Positions 13,883 through 20,344 of a DNA stretch of 20,344 bases are shown here, piece by piece. Origin of the DNA: CAXTSE01 sp035554115 (GTDB lineage: Bacteria > Actinomycetota > Actinomycetes > Actinomycetales > Microbacteriaceae). Numbering within the stretch: the first letter of the stretch is position 1; the number at the start of each line of letters is the position of its first letter. The notes under the pieces are model-generated. The model had not been told where the DNA came from. It was given only the letters and a program-made list of their open reading frames with translations, and ran no database searches. The stretch spans positions 1 through 20,344 of the forward strand of contig DATMIW010000027.1 in the NCBI GenBank assembly GCA_035554115.1, written 5' to 3'. The position numbers and the translations under genes are program-made.

Positions 13883-14137
13883 ATGGCACACAAAAAGGGC
13901 GCATCGTCCACCCGTAACGGCCGCGATTCGAACGCGCAGTACCTCGGCGTCAAGCGCTTCGGTGGCCAGGTCGTCAAGGCCGGCGAGATCATCGTCCGCC
14001 AGCGTGGAACTCACTTCCACCCCGGAGCCAATGTGGGGCGTGGCAAAGACGACACCCTGTTCGCTCTGCAGCCGGGCGCTGTCGAATTCGGCGCCAAGGG
14101 CCGTCGTCGCGTCGTCAACATCGTCACCGCTGCGTAG
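13883..14137 (+). CDS. rpmA: 50S ribosomal protein L27
   Basis: Large-subunit protein whose N-terminus reaches the peptidyl transferase centre. It has 84 residues. MAHKKGASSTRNGRDSNAQ at the start and LGVKRFGGQVVKAGEIIVRQ after it are the family signature, and RQRGTHFHPGANVGRGKDDT is also typical. The N-terminus begins directly with AHKKG, with no Firmicutes-type cleavable extension. The ATG is preceded by a GAGGCGGA purine run, a weak ribosome binding site. It is co-transcribed with rplU, and a strong hairpin follows the stop. Confidence 0.97.
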   Translation: MAHKKGASSTRNGRDSNAQYLGVKRFGGQVVKAGEIIVRQRGTHFHPGANVGRGKDDTLFALQPGAVEFGAKGRRRVVNIVTAA

Positions 14138-14151
14138 TTTCTCGCAGCACC

Positions 14152-14179
14152 CGTTGAGCGAGCTTCGGCTCGCTCAACG
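14152..14179 (+). terminator. UUCG-capped hairpin after rpmA
   Basis: CGTTGAGCGAGC (14152-14163) and GCTCGCTCAACG (14168-14179) form a perfect 12-bp stem closed by a C(TTCG)G tetraloop, 14 bases after the rpmA stop. The following bases (CATTTAACG) hold no real T-run. It may act as a weak terminator or as a 3' end stabiliser that lets some transcripts run on into obgE. Confidence 0.7.
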
Positions 14180-14225
14180 CATTTAACGACACAGCAAGAA
14201 TCACCGCACAGAAGGAAGTGGACCC

Positions 14226-15794
14226 ATGGCGACATTCGTCGACCAGGTGACCCTTCACCTGCGTGCAGGGCATGGCGGTCACGGCTGCGTGTCGGTCAAA
14301 CGCGAGAAGTTCAAGCCTCTCGCGGGACCTGACGGCGGCAACGGCGGCGATGGCGGCGACATTGTTCTGCTCGCTGACCCACAGGTGACAACTCTGCTCG
14401 ACTATCAGCGTGGTCCGCACCGTTCAAGCGGCAACGGCGGACCCGGCATGGGAGACCACCGTGCCGGTTATCACGGTGAGGACCTCGTCCTGCCTGTTCC
14501 TGTCGGCACCGTCGTGTCTGCTCCCGGCGGTGATGTGCTCGTTGACCTGAACGAGGCCGGTATGCGGTTCGTCGTCGCTCCTGGCGGGCAGGGTGGACTC
14601 GGTAACGCGGCTCTCGCCAACACCAAGCGCAAGGCGCCCGGTTTCGCGCTCCTCGGCACCTACGGCTGGGAGGGCGATGCCGTCCTCGAGTTGAAGACCG
14701 TGGCTGATATCGCGCTGGTCGGCTATCCCAGTGCTGGCAAGTCGAGTCTGGTTGCCGCTCTCAGCGCCGCCAAGCCGAAAATCGCTGACTATCCGTTCAC
14801 GACCCTGCATCCCAACCTCGGAGTCGTCGAATCGGGTGATACGCGCTACACGGTCGCCGACGTTCCCGGTCTCATCGAAGGCGCAAGCGAGGGCAAGGGC
14901 CTCGGGCTCGAGTTCCTTCGGCATGTCGAGCGCTGCAGCGCCCTGCTGCACGTGCTCGATTGCGGCACCCTCGACCCCGGTCGCGACCCCCTGAGCGACC
15001 TGGATGTGATCCTGGGCGAGCTCGAGGCCTACCCCGTTCCCGATGGCCAGACTCCGCTTCTCGAACGCCCCCAGCTCATTGCCCTCAACAAAGTCGATGT
15101 GCCAGACGGTCGCGAGCTGGCCGATTTCGTGCGCCCCGCCCTCGAAGAGCGCGGCTACCGCGTCTTCGAGATTTCGGCGGTGAGCCGCGAGGGGTTGCGT
15201 GAGCTGTCGTATGCCCTGGCGGATCTCGTCGAGGCCGATCGCGCCGCGAAGGTGGCCGCCGCCGCGGTTTCGCCCCGTATCGTGTTGCGCCCTCGGGCCG
15301 TGAACAAGATCGAGTTCACCGTGACGATCGAGGGCGGAACCGAACCGCTTTTCCGCGTTCTCGGAGACAAGCCCGAACGCTGGCTGCAGCAGACCGACTT
15401 CACGAACGACGAAGCGGTGGGCTACCTCGCCGACCGCCTGGCAAAGCTGGGCGTCGAGGACGAGCTTTTCAAGGTGGGAGCCGTCCCCGGCTCCGCTGTT
15501 GTGATTGGTCCCGGAGACGGCCAGATCTTCGACTGGGAGCCCACCCTCACCTCGGCAGCGGAACTTATGACGAGCCCCCGCGGTACCGACGCTCGACTCG
15601 ACGAGCTCAACCGCCCGACCCGCAATCAGCGCCGTGCGGAATACTTTGAACGCATGGATGCCAAGGCCGCCGCGCGTGCGGAAATGGAAGCCGAGCGTGC
15701 CGCCGGCATCTGGGTGGACGACCGCGGAATCCGCGTGGTCCCCGATGATGACGATGACGAGGTCACGCTGCCGGAGAAGGACAGCGTCGAATGA
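14226..15794 (+). CDS. obgE: Obg/CgtA GTPase
   Basis: Ribosome-associated GTPase acting in 50S assembly and growth control. The 522 residues show three parts. The glycine-rich Obg fold covers about 1-158 (GPDGGNGGDGGD near 38-49). The G domain has the P-loop GYPSAGKSSL at 166-175, DVPGLIEGA at 212-220 and NKVD at 288-291. The C-terminal OCT domain is at about 350-430. The last 60 residues are charged and contain the acidic run DDDDDE. ATG 14226 follows AGAAGGAAG at a normal distance. The stop overlaps the proB start as ATGA, so the pair is translationally coupled. Position after rpmA is conserved in most bacteria. Confidence 0.97.
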   Translation: MATFVDQVTLHLRAGHGGHGCVSVKREKFKPLAGPDGGNGGDGGDIVLLADPQVTTLLDYQRGPHRSSGNGGPGMGDHRAGYHGEDLVLPVPVGTVVSAPGGDVLVDLNEAGMRFVVAPGGQGGLGNAALANTKRKAPGFALLGTYGWEGDAVLELKTVADIALVGYPSAGKSSLVAALSAAKPKIADYPFTTLHPNLGVVESGDTRYTVADVPGLIEGASEGKGLGLEFLRHVERCSALLHVLDCGTLDPGRDPLSDLDVILGELEAYPVPDGQTPLLERPQLIALNKVDVPDGRELADFVRPALEERGYRVFEISAVSREGLRELSYALADLVEADRAAKVAAAAVSPRIVLRPRAVNKIEFTVTIEGGTEPLFRVLGDKPERWLQQTDFTNDEAVGYLADRLAKLGVEDELFKVGAVPGSAVVIGPGDGQIFDWEPTLTSAAELMTSPRGTDARLDELNRPTRNQRRAEYFERMDAKAAARAEMEAERAAGIWVDDRGIRVVPDDDDDEVTLPEKDSVE

Positions 15795-16570
15795 GCGAGC
15801 TGCGACAGTCGGTTCTCAGCGCCCGGCGCATTGTCGTCAAGGTCGGCTCGTCGTCGATCAGCGGTGCGAATGTCGGTCAGATCCCTGCGCTAGTCGATGC
15901 TCTCGCGGCCGCTCATGGGCGCGGTGCCGATGTGGCGCTCGTCTCGTCGGGGGCTATTGCCACCGGAATGCCGTATCTGCACCTCGATGCTCGTCCCGAC
16001 GACCTGGCGACACAGCAGGCCGCGGCAGCAGTGGGGCAGAACCTGCTTATTGTGCGCTACCAGGAAAGCCTTGACCGCTACGGCATAGTCGCGGGCCAGG
16101 TGTTGCTGACCGCCGGCGACCTCGAAAACCCCACTTCGCACAGCAATGCGCGTCGGGCTGTCGACCGGCTGCTCGGCCTGCGGATTCTGCCGATCGTCAA
16201 CGAGAACGACACGGTTGCCACGCATGAGATCCGCTTCGGCGACAATGATCACCTTGCGGCTCTCGTGTGTGAACTCATTGGCGCCGACCTTCTCCTGTTG
16301 CTGTCGGATGTTGATGCGCTCTATACGCGGCCCCCGCACGAACCGGGTGCCGTCCCCATCGATCGGGTCGCCTTCGACGACGAGCTGGCCGGGGTGGAGC
16401 TTGGCGACATTGGGGCTGCCGGTGTGGGAACCGGGGGAGCGGGGACCAAGATCGCAGCGGCGAAGCTGGCGGCGGCATCCGGAACCCCTGTTCTGCTGAC
16501 GTCCACGGCCAATGTGGCGCGTGCCCTCGCCGGAGAGCTCACCGGCACCTGGTTCGACGCCGCTCCGTAA
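15791..16570 (+). CDS. proB: Glutamate 5-kinase, short form
   Basis: First committed step of proline synthesis: ATP-dependent phosphorylation of glutamate to glutamyl 5-phosphate in the cytoplasm. The 259 residues cover only the amino acid kinase domain; the C-terminal PUA domain of E. coli-type ProB is absent, and no frameshift or remnant of one is seen, so this is a natural short form. Motifs: RRIVVKVGSSSISG near the N-terminus, VSSGAIATG, the substrate loop VNENDTVATHEIRFGDNDHL, and GTGGAGTKIAAAKLAA near the end. The start overlaps obgE as ATGA. The proA gene lies 94 bases downstream with its own promoter signals, so proB and proA may be expressed partly apart. Confidence 0.96.
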   Translation: MSELRQSVLSARRIVVKVGSSSISGANVGQIPALVDALAAAHGRGADVALVSSGAIATGMPYLHLDARPDDLATQQAAAAVGQNLLIVRYQESLDRYGIVAGQVLLTAGDLENPTSHSNARRAVDRLLGLRILPIVNENDTVATHEIRFGDNDHLAALVCELIGADLLLLLSDVDALYTRPPHEPGAVPIDRVAFDDELAGVELGDIGAAGVGTGGAGTKIAAAKLAAASGTPVLLTSTANVARALAGELTGTWFDAAP

Positions 16571-16600
16571 TCGCGCAAGGTCGGGCACAGTCTCTGTCAT

Positions 16601-16617
16601 ATCCACGAGACGTGGAT
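16601..16617. promoter_or_regulatory. Palindrome upstream of proA, possible operator
   Basis: ATCCACG-AGA-CGTGGAT is a perfect inverted repeat with seven-base arms, 36 bases upstream of the proA -10 hexamer. It could be a regulator site for proA; the regulator is unknown. A related half-site arrangement lies in the rne leader (7127-7141). Confidence 0.45.
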
Positions 16618-16652
16618 GAACGCCCATTTCTGCCCGGTCTAGCCACGCGTCG

Positions 16653-16658
16653 TAGAAT
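16653..16658 (+). promoter_or_regulatory. -10 element giving a leaderless proA mRNA
   Basis: TAGAAT, six bases (CGCGGG), then the proA ATG. This is the best -10 match of the five leaderless-type sites in the window. No ribosome binding site precedes the ATG and the -35 region is weak. Confidence 0.6.
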
Positions 16659-16664
16659 CGCGGG

Positions 16665-17942
16665 ATGCCAGAGACCTCCGCTCCGCCAACGTCGACCGCC
16701 ACGCTCAGCGCCAAACTGGATGCCGCCCGTGTGGCCGCGCGGGCTCTCGCAACGACCGCATCCGGGGTGAAGGATGCCGGCCTCGAGGCAATAGCCGTCG
16801 CCGTCGAAAATGGCGCGGCCCGCATTCTGCCCGCGAACGAGCTCGACCTGGCGAACGGCCGGGAGAACGGCCTGAGCGCGGGGCTGCAAGACCGCCTTCG
16901 CCTGGATGAGGCGCGCCTCGCCGGACTCGCCCAGGCGGTTCGCGACGTGATCGCTCTGCCCGACCCGGTCGGCGGCATCGTGCGCGGTTCGACGTTGCCG
17001 AACGGCCTCCAGCTGAGTCAGGTGCGTGTTCCGTTCGGCGTCGTTGGCGCGATCTATGAGGCCCGTCCCAATGTGACGATCGACATCGCGGCGCTCGCGC
17101 TCAAAAGCGGCAATGCGGTTGTGCTGCGTGGGGGGAGCGCCGCCGAGAACACCAACCGCGTGCTCGTCGAGCTGCTGCAGGAGGCCCTCGCGAGCGTGGG
17201 TCTGCCCGCCGAAGCCGTGCAGACGATTGACGAATTCGGTCGTGACGGGGCCACGCAGCTCATGCAGGCGCGTGGCCAGGTCGACGTGCTCATTCCGCGC
17301 GGCAGCGCCCAATTGATCGACACCGTGGTGCGCGAGTCGAAGGTGCCCGTGATCGAGACCGGGGCGGGCGTCGTCCACCTATTCCTCGACGAGTCGGCCG
17401 ACGCCGAAACGGCCGTCGACATCGCGGTCAACAGTAAAGTGCAGCGGCCTAGCGTGTGCAACGCGCTCGAGACCCTCCTCGTCGACGGGCGTGCGGCCGA
17501 GCGGCTGCTTCCCCCCGTGCTGGCGGCCCTGCGCGCGAACGGCGTGACGATCCATGGGGACGCGCGCACGCGGTCCATCGATCCGGATGCCCTGCCCACG
17601 ACCGACGAAGACTTCGCCACCGAACACATGAGCCTCGACCTCTCGGTCGCTGTCGTTGACGATATTGACGGTGCCCTGGAGCACATCCGCCGCTTCTCGA
17701 CCCACCACACCGAGTCGATCGTGACCAACGACATGAAGCGTGCCGAGCGGTTCCTCGCCGAGGTCGATTCGGCAGTTGTCATGGTCAACGCCAGCACGCG
17801 GTTCACCGACGGAGGCGAGTTCGGCTTCGGCGCCGAGGTCGGCATTTCGACGCAGAAGCTGCATGCCCGCGGCCCGATGGGGCTGCCCGAACTGACGAGC
17901 ACCAAATGGATAGTGCGGGGCTCCGGTCAGGTGCGGCGCTAG
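16665..17942 (+). CDS. proA: Glutamate-5-semialdehyde dehydrogenase
   Basis: NADPH-dependent reduction of glutamyl 5-phosphate to glutamate semialdehyde, the second step of proline synthesis. The 425 residues match normal length. Motifs in order: VPFGVVGAIYEARPNVTIDI, ALALKSGNAVVLRGGS, IPRGSAQLI, then QRPSVCNALETLLVD with catalytic Cys265, and EFGFGAEVGISTQKLHARGP near the end. About 12 extra Ser/Thr/Pro-rich residues precede the conserved N-terminal helix. ATG 16665 is favoured because the -10 hexamer six bases upstream puts the transcript start on it. The TAG stop is also the first half of the -10 hexamer of the next small gene. Confidence 0.97.
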   Translation: MPETSAPPTSTATLSAKLDAARVAARALATTASGVKDAGLEAIAVAVENGAARILPANELDLANGRENGLSAGLQDRLRLDEARLAGLAQAVRDVIALPDPVGGIVRGSTLPNGLQLSQVRVPFGVVGAIYEARPNVTIDIAALALKSGNAVVLRGGSAAENTNRVLVELLQEALASVGLPAEAVQTIDEFGRDGATQLMQARGQVDVLIPRGSAQLIDTVVRESKVPVIETGAGVVHLFLDESADAETAVDIAVNSKVQRPSVCNALETLLVDGRAAERLLPPVLAALRANGVTIHGDARTRSIDPDALPTTDEDFATEHMSLDLSVAVVDDIDGALEHIRRFSTHHTESIVTNDMKRAERFLAEVDSAVVMVNASTRFTDGGEFGFGAEVGISTQKLHARGPMGLPELTSTKWIVRGSGQVRR

Positions 17943-17945
17943 GCT
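17940..17945 (+). promoter_or_regulatory. -10 element giving a leaderless mRNA for the 62-residue protein
   Basis: TAGGCT, six bases (GACACC), then ATG 17952. The TAG is the proA stop codon. The hexamer and spacing equal those of the DUF4031 gene. No clear -35 is visible. Confidence 0.5.
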
Positions 17946-17951
17946 GACACC

Positions 17952-18140
17952 ATGCTTTCGTTCGCTGTGTCGCTGCTTGCCGCCGAAGAAGAACTCGCGC
18001 CGATGATCGCGCCGCCGATCGTTTTCGCTGGTATCACGGCAGCCGTCTTTGTCATCCTGGCTTTCATCACCTGGAGCTACCGTGACGTGGCCAACCGTCA
18101 CAGCGACAAGGCGCCCTCTGACCACTCCGGTCACCACTGA
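17952..18140 (+). CDS. Small single-helix membrane protein
   Basis: A 62-residue protein of unknown function. A short amphipathic start (MLSFAVSLLAAEEELAP) is followed by one membrane helix (about 19-42, PPIVFAGITAAVFVILAFIT), then WSYRDVANRH and a polar, His-rich tail (SDKAPSDHSGHH). I believe a similar small protein often sits between proA and nadD in Microbacteriaceae, but cannot check this here. Codon use matches its neighbours and the helix is intact, so it looks like a real gene. The start is supported by the leaderless-type -10. The C-terminal histidines could bind metal, or simply be a polar tail. Confidence 0.75.
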   Translation: MLSFAVSLLAAEEELAPMIAPPIVFAGITAAVFVILAFITWSYRDVANRHSDKAPSDHSGHH

Positions 18141-18163
18141 GTTTCGACGCGTCAACCTCCCCC

Positions 18164-18763
18164 GTGACTGACCCCGAACGCCGTCCGCGCATCGGGGTTA
18201 TGGGCGGCACTTTCGACCCGATTCATCACGGCCACCTGGCCGCCGCGAGCGAAGTGCAGAACCGTTTCGACCTCGATGAGGTCGTGTTCGTGCCGACCGG
18301 CGAGCCGTATATGAAGTCCGGGGTCTCGCCCGCCGAGCACCGGTATGTGATGACGGCGATCGCCACGGCGTCGAATCCGAGGTTCACGGTGAGCCGCGTC
18401 GACATCGATCGCGGCGGTCCCACGTACACGATCGACACCCTGCGCGACCTCCACGTCGAGCGGCCCGGCGCCGAATTCTTCTTCATCACGGGTGCCGATG
18501 CGGTGGCGCACATCGCCGACTGGAAGGACCGCGACGAAATTTGGGAACTGGCCCATTTCGTCGCTGTATCGCGTCCTGGGCATCGCCTGAATATTCGCGG
18601 ATTACCGGAGCAAGGCGTAAGCTCGCTAGAAGTGCCCGCGCTGGCTATTAGTTCTACTGATTGTCGGCAGCGAGTCGACCGGGGCTTCCCGGTGTGGTAC
18701 TTGGTCCCCGACGGTGTTGTGCAATACATCTCCAAGCACCACCTCTACCGGAGTAGGACATGA
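18164..18763 (+). CDS. nadD: Nicotinate-nucleotide adenylyltransferase
   Basis: Joins nicotinate mononucleotide with ATP to give deamido-NAD in NAD synthesis. The 199 residues have the nucleotidyltransferase motif GGTFDPIHHGH at 14-24, the FITGADAVAHIADWKDRDEIW segment and the family's ISSTDCRQRV motif near 162-171. The GTG start at 18164 is the only reasonable one, because the next ATG (residue 13) is inside the active-site motif; no ribosome binding site is visible before it. Residues of about 147-167 use codons rare in this window (TTA, GTA, CTA, ATT, AGT, ACT, TGT). The stop overlaps the next gene's ATG by four bases. Confidence 0.96.
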   Translation: MTDPERRPRIGVMGGTFDPIHHGHLAAASEVQNRFDLDEVVFVPTGEPYMKSGVSPAEHRYVMTAIATASNPRFTVSRVDIDRGGPTYTIDTLRDLHVERPGAEFFFITGADAVAHIADWKDRDEIWELAHFVAVSRPGHRLNIRGLPEQGVSSLEVPALAISSTDCRQRVDRGFPVWYLVPDGVVQYISKHHLYRSRT

Positions 18764-20344
18764 CGACATTTCAGGACCAACCGCTTTCGCGGCGTGCGGT
18801 CCGGCAGCAGGAGCGCGAACAGGCGCAGCCGGGCGCAGTGCCGCCGACGGGCGACGCCGATCAGCCGCGTGCTCCTCAGCAGGGTGGTCAGCCAGCTTCA
18901 GCTCAGCCTGACGTTGCCCCAGAGCCCTTGACGTACGTCACGCAGAATCGCCCGCCGTTGCCGAGGTACGCCGGCTCCCCAGATGCTGCCCAGCCGACCC
19001 CTGCGCAGCCGGATGACACCTCGACGTCATCTGCGCCCCCCGCCTCGGATTCCTCCCACGCTGCGGGAGCCTACCGTTCTCGCGACTTCAGTCCCGAGGG
19101 GCGTAGTTCCGCAGCCCCGAGCTGGGCTCCGCAGTTCGGCGGGGTCTCCGACGAGGGCGCTATCGAGTACCAAACCCAGGGACGCGTTCCGCAGATTCCG
19201 GATGCGATCCCGCCCGCCGCTGCGGCGCCCCTGCCGGAAGATGACCCGTTCGCCGTCGTCGAGCAGACAATGACACGCAGGGAGCTTCGTGCCCTGCGCG
19301 AAGCGCACGAGGCTGCTCGATCGCAGGCAGCAGCTGAGGCGACCGCCACTGCGGTGACCGCGTCGTCGCCTGTTATCCCCTCGACGCCCCCGGCTGCGCC
19401 CGTTCTCCGTCCCGCGGCACCGGACCCGACCGCCGCTCCGACGTCACCGACGAGCTCGTCTCCCGACGCTCCGACGGAGCGACCGGAGCCCGCAAACCGT
19501 CTGAACTCCGCTGTCGCGGAGTTCGATCAGCTGATTGATGCGCGCGGCGACTCCGACGTTGCTTCGCGTGGCCGTCGTGCGTCAGCTCCGGCGACGAATG
19601 AGGCGCCCGCCGTGTCGGCGCCCCCTCCCGCACCGGCACCCACCGCGTCGGCGCCCGCCACACCGACGTCCTCCGCGTCGGCGCCCGCCACACCGACGTC
19701 CTCCGCGCCGGTAGCACCGCAGCCGATCCCGCTCGTTGAGCCTCCGGCCCCGCATTCCGGGTCGGATCGTCAGGGTCTGCGCCAGGTTCCACCGCCTATC
19801 CAGCTACCCGAGGCTCAGGAGCCGAGCAGAGCCGAGGCGTCTGCTGCGACGACCTCCCGTGCTCCGGAATCTTCTCCAGTTGCGCCGGCCGCTTCTGCGC
19901 CCGAGGTAGCCGCCGCCCAGGCATCTGCTCCCGTGGCGCCGGTTTCTCCGTCAGCCGCGACCCCGGCTGAAGAAACCGGCGACCCAGCCGCGTTCGATCA
20001 GCTGCTCTCGCCGCCGTCGGCCGACCAGATTGCGCCTGAGGACGAAGTTGCAGGGTTGGCTTCGCACAAGTCTCCTGTGAGCGATGTCGTTGTTGATGTG
20101 CGACCGTCGTCGCCGCTCGCTACGCCCGAGCCTGCCGCCACGTCCGAGACGGTCGCCACGCCCGAGCCGGTCGCCGAAGACACCACAACTCCGCCAACCG
20201 GCCACTGGTCGACACAGGCCGAGCTCGAAGACGAAGCTCAGGTTGGTAGCGCCACCCTCGCGGGCGGTGTCGGAATCGGTAGCGCGCCTCTCACCACGAG
20301 CGCCCTCGTGCTCCCGTCAATTCCGACCGGAGATTTCGCCCCTA
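18760..20344 (+). CDS. Long Pro/Ala-rich disordered protein, 3' end cut by window edge
   Basis: The frame stays open from ATG 18760 to the right edge (528 codons, no stop), overlapping the nadD stop as ATGA with GGAG seven bases upstream. The protein starts MTTFQDQPLSRRAVRQQERE and is then almost wholly Pro, Ala, Ser, Thr and Gln, so disordered. Islands of order are Arg-rich motifs (SRRAVRQQER at 10-19, MTRRELRALREAHE at 171-184), two FDQL motifs (AEFDQLIDARG, AAFDQLLSPPS) and a tandem ASAPATPTSS repeat. No enzyme domain is visible. Genes in this position upstream of rsfS in related genomes may carry a C-terminal membrane segment, but that part lies outside the window. Function unknown; a cell-envelope or scaffold role is a guess. 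Confidence 0.8.
   Translation, partial: MTTFQDQPLSRRAVRQQEREQAQPGAVPPTGDADQPRAPQQGGQPASAQPDVAPEPLTYVTQNRPPLPRYAGSPDAAQPTPAQPDDTSTSSAPPASDSSHAAGAYRSRDFSPEGRSSAAPSWAPQFGGVSDEGAIEYQTQGRVPQIPDAIPPAAAAPLPEDDPFAVVEQTMTRRELRALREAHEAARSQAAAEATATAVTASSPVIPSTPPAAPVLRPAAPDPTAAPTSPTSSSPDAPTERPEPANRLNSAVAEFDQLIDARGDSDVASRGRRASAPATNEAPAVSAPPPAPAPTASAPATPTSSASAPATPTSSAPVAPQPIPLVEPPAPHSGSDRQGLRQVPPPIQLPEAQEPSRAEASAATTSRAPESSPVAPAASAPEVAAAQASAPVAPVSPSAATPAEETGDPAAFDQLLSPPSADQIAPEDEVAGLASHKSPVSDVVVDVRPSSPLATPEPAATSETVATPEPVAEDTTTPPTGHWSTQAELEDEAQVGSATLAGGVGIGSAPLTTSALVLPSIPTGDFAP
19645..19704 (+). repeat. Two perfect 30-base tandem repeats
   Basis: Two identical 30-base units (19645-19674 and 19675-19704), each beginning GCGTCGGCGCCCGCC, encode ASAPATPTSS twice in the disordered protein. 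The identity at the DNA level, including third positions, suggests a recent duplication and a possible length-variable site. Confidence 0.9.

Noticed and set aside
15791..16570. proB as a truncated pseudogene because it lacks the PUA domain
   Set aside because: Short kinase-only ProB forms are well known, all kinase motifs are present, and no PUA remnant follows.

Overview
The window is a high-GC actinobacterial chromosome segment, most probably from the family Microbacteriaceae. Three things point there. Its gene order is ileS, folC, a DUF4233 gene, ndk, rne/rng, rplU, rpmA, obgE, proB, proA, nadD. It has a VKOR plus thioredoxin-fold pair for disulfide formation. It also carries short GGTCGAGCCTGTCGAGACC-type repeats scattered inside and between genes. 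No phage, transposase, CRISPR, tRNA or rRNA signal was seen. It looks like core chromosome with one less familiar block between rne and rplU. The family assignment is inference.

Layout. Positions 2-5383 (+) hold a tight cluster with 4-base overlaps: the 3' part of ileS (eukaryote-like IleRS), folC, a DUF4233 membrane protein and ndk. Positions 5387-6910 (-) hold a disulfide-formation pair: a membrane-anchored CPFC thioredoxin-fold protein and a VKOR-family membrane oxidase, transcribed VKOR first. A divergent intergenic region of about 340 bases (6911-7249) leads into rne/rng (7250-9787), which has long disordered ends. Positions 9797-13029 (+) hold a permease of the YraQ/UPF0718 type, its usual TIGR03943 partner with a His/Asp-rich loop, and an anchored beta-rich extracytoplasmic protein I cannot name. 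A DUF4031 gene (13030-13323, -) closes this block. Then come rplU-rpmA with a structured leader, a UUCG-capped hairpin, obgE-proB, proA under its own promoter, a 62-residue membrane protein, nadD, and a long Pro/Ala-rich disordered protein that runs off the right edge.

How the genes work together. The segment combines translation and growth functions (IleRS, L21, L27, Obg, RNase E/G), nucleotide and cofactor supply (folate polyglutamylation, NDK, NAD synthesis) and proline synthesis (ProB, ProA). The VKOR/thioredoxin-fold pair should form an envelope oxidative folding system. The permease/TIGR03943 pair is a membrane module whose substrate I cannot tell.

The least ordinary signals are in the non-coding layer. 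First, a 19-base repeat occurs in full inside ileS and in exact reverse complement upstream of rplU. A shortened derivative lies elsewhere in ileS, and a near-copy sits inside rne, where a facing partner creates a perfect 17-bp inverted repeat in the mRNA. Second, a degenerate copy appears to supply the -35 box of the rplU promoter. Third, five genes (VKOR, permease, DUF4031, proA, the 62-residue protein) show a -10-like hexamer exactly six bases before the start codon, the signature of leaderless transcripts. In two of these the hexamer contains the stop codon of the preceding gene.
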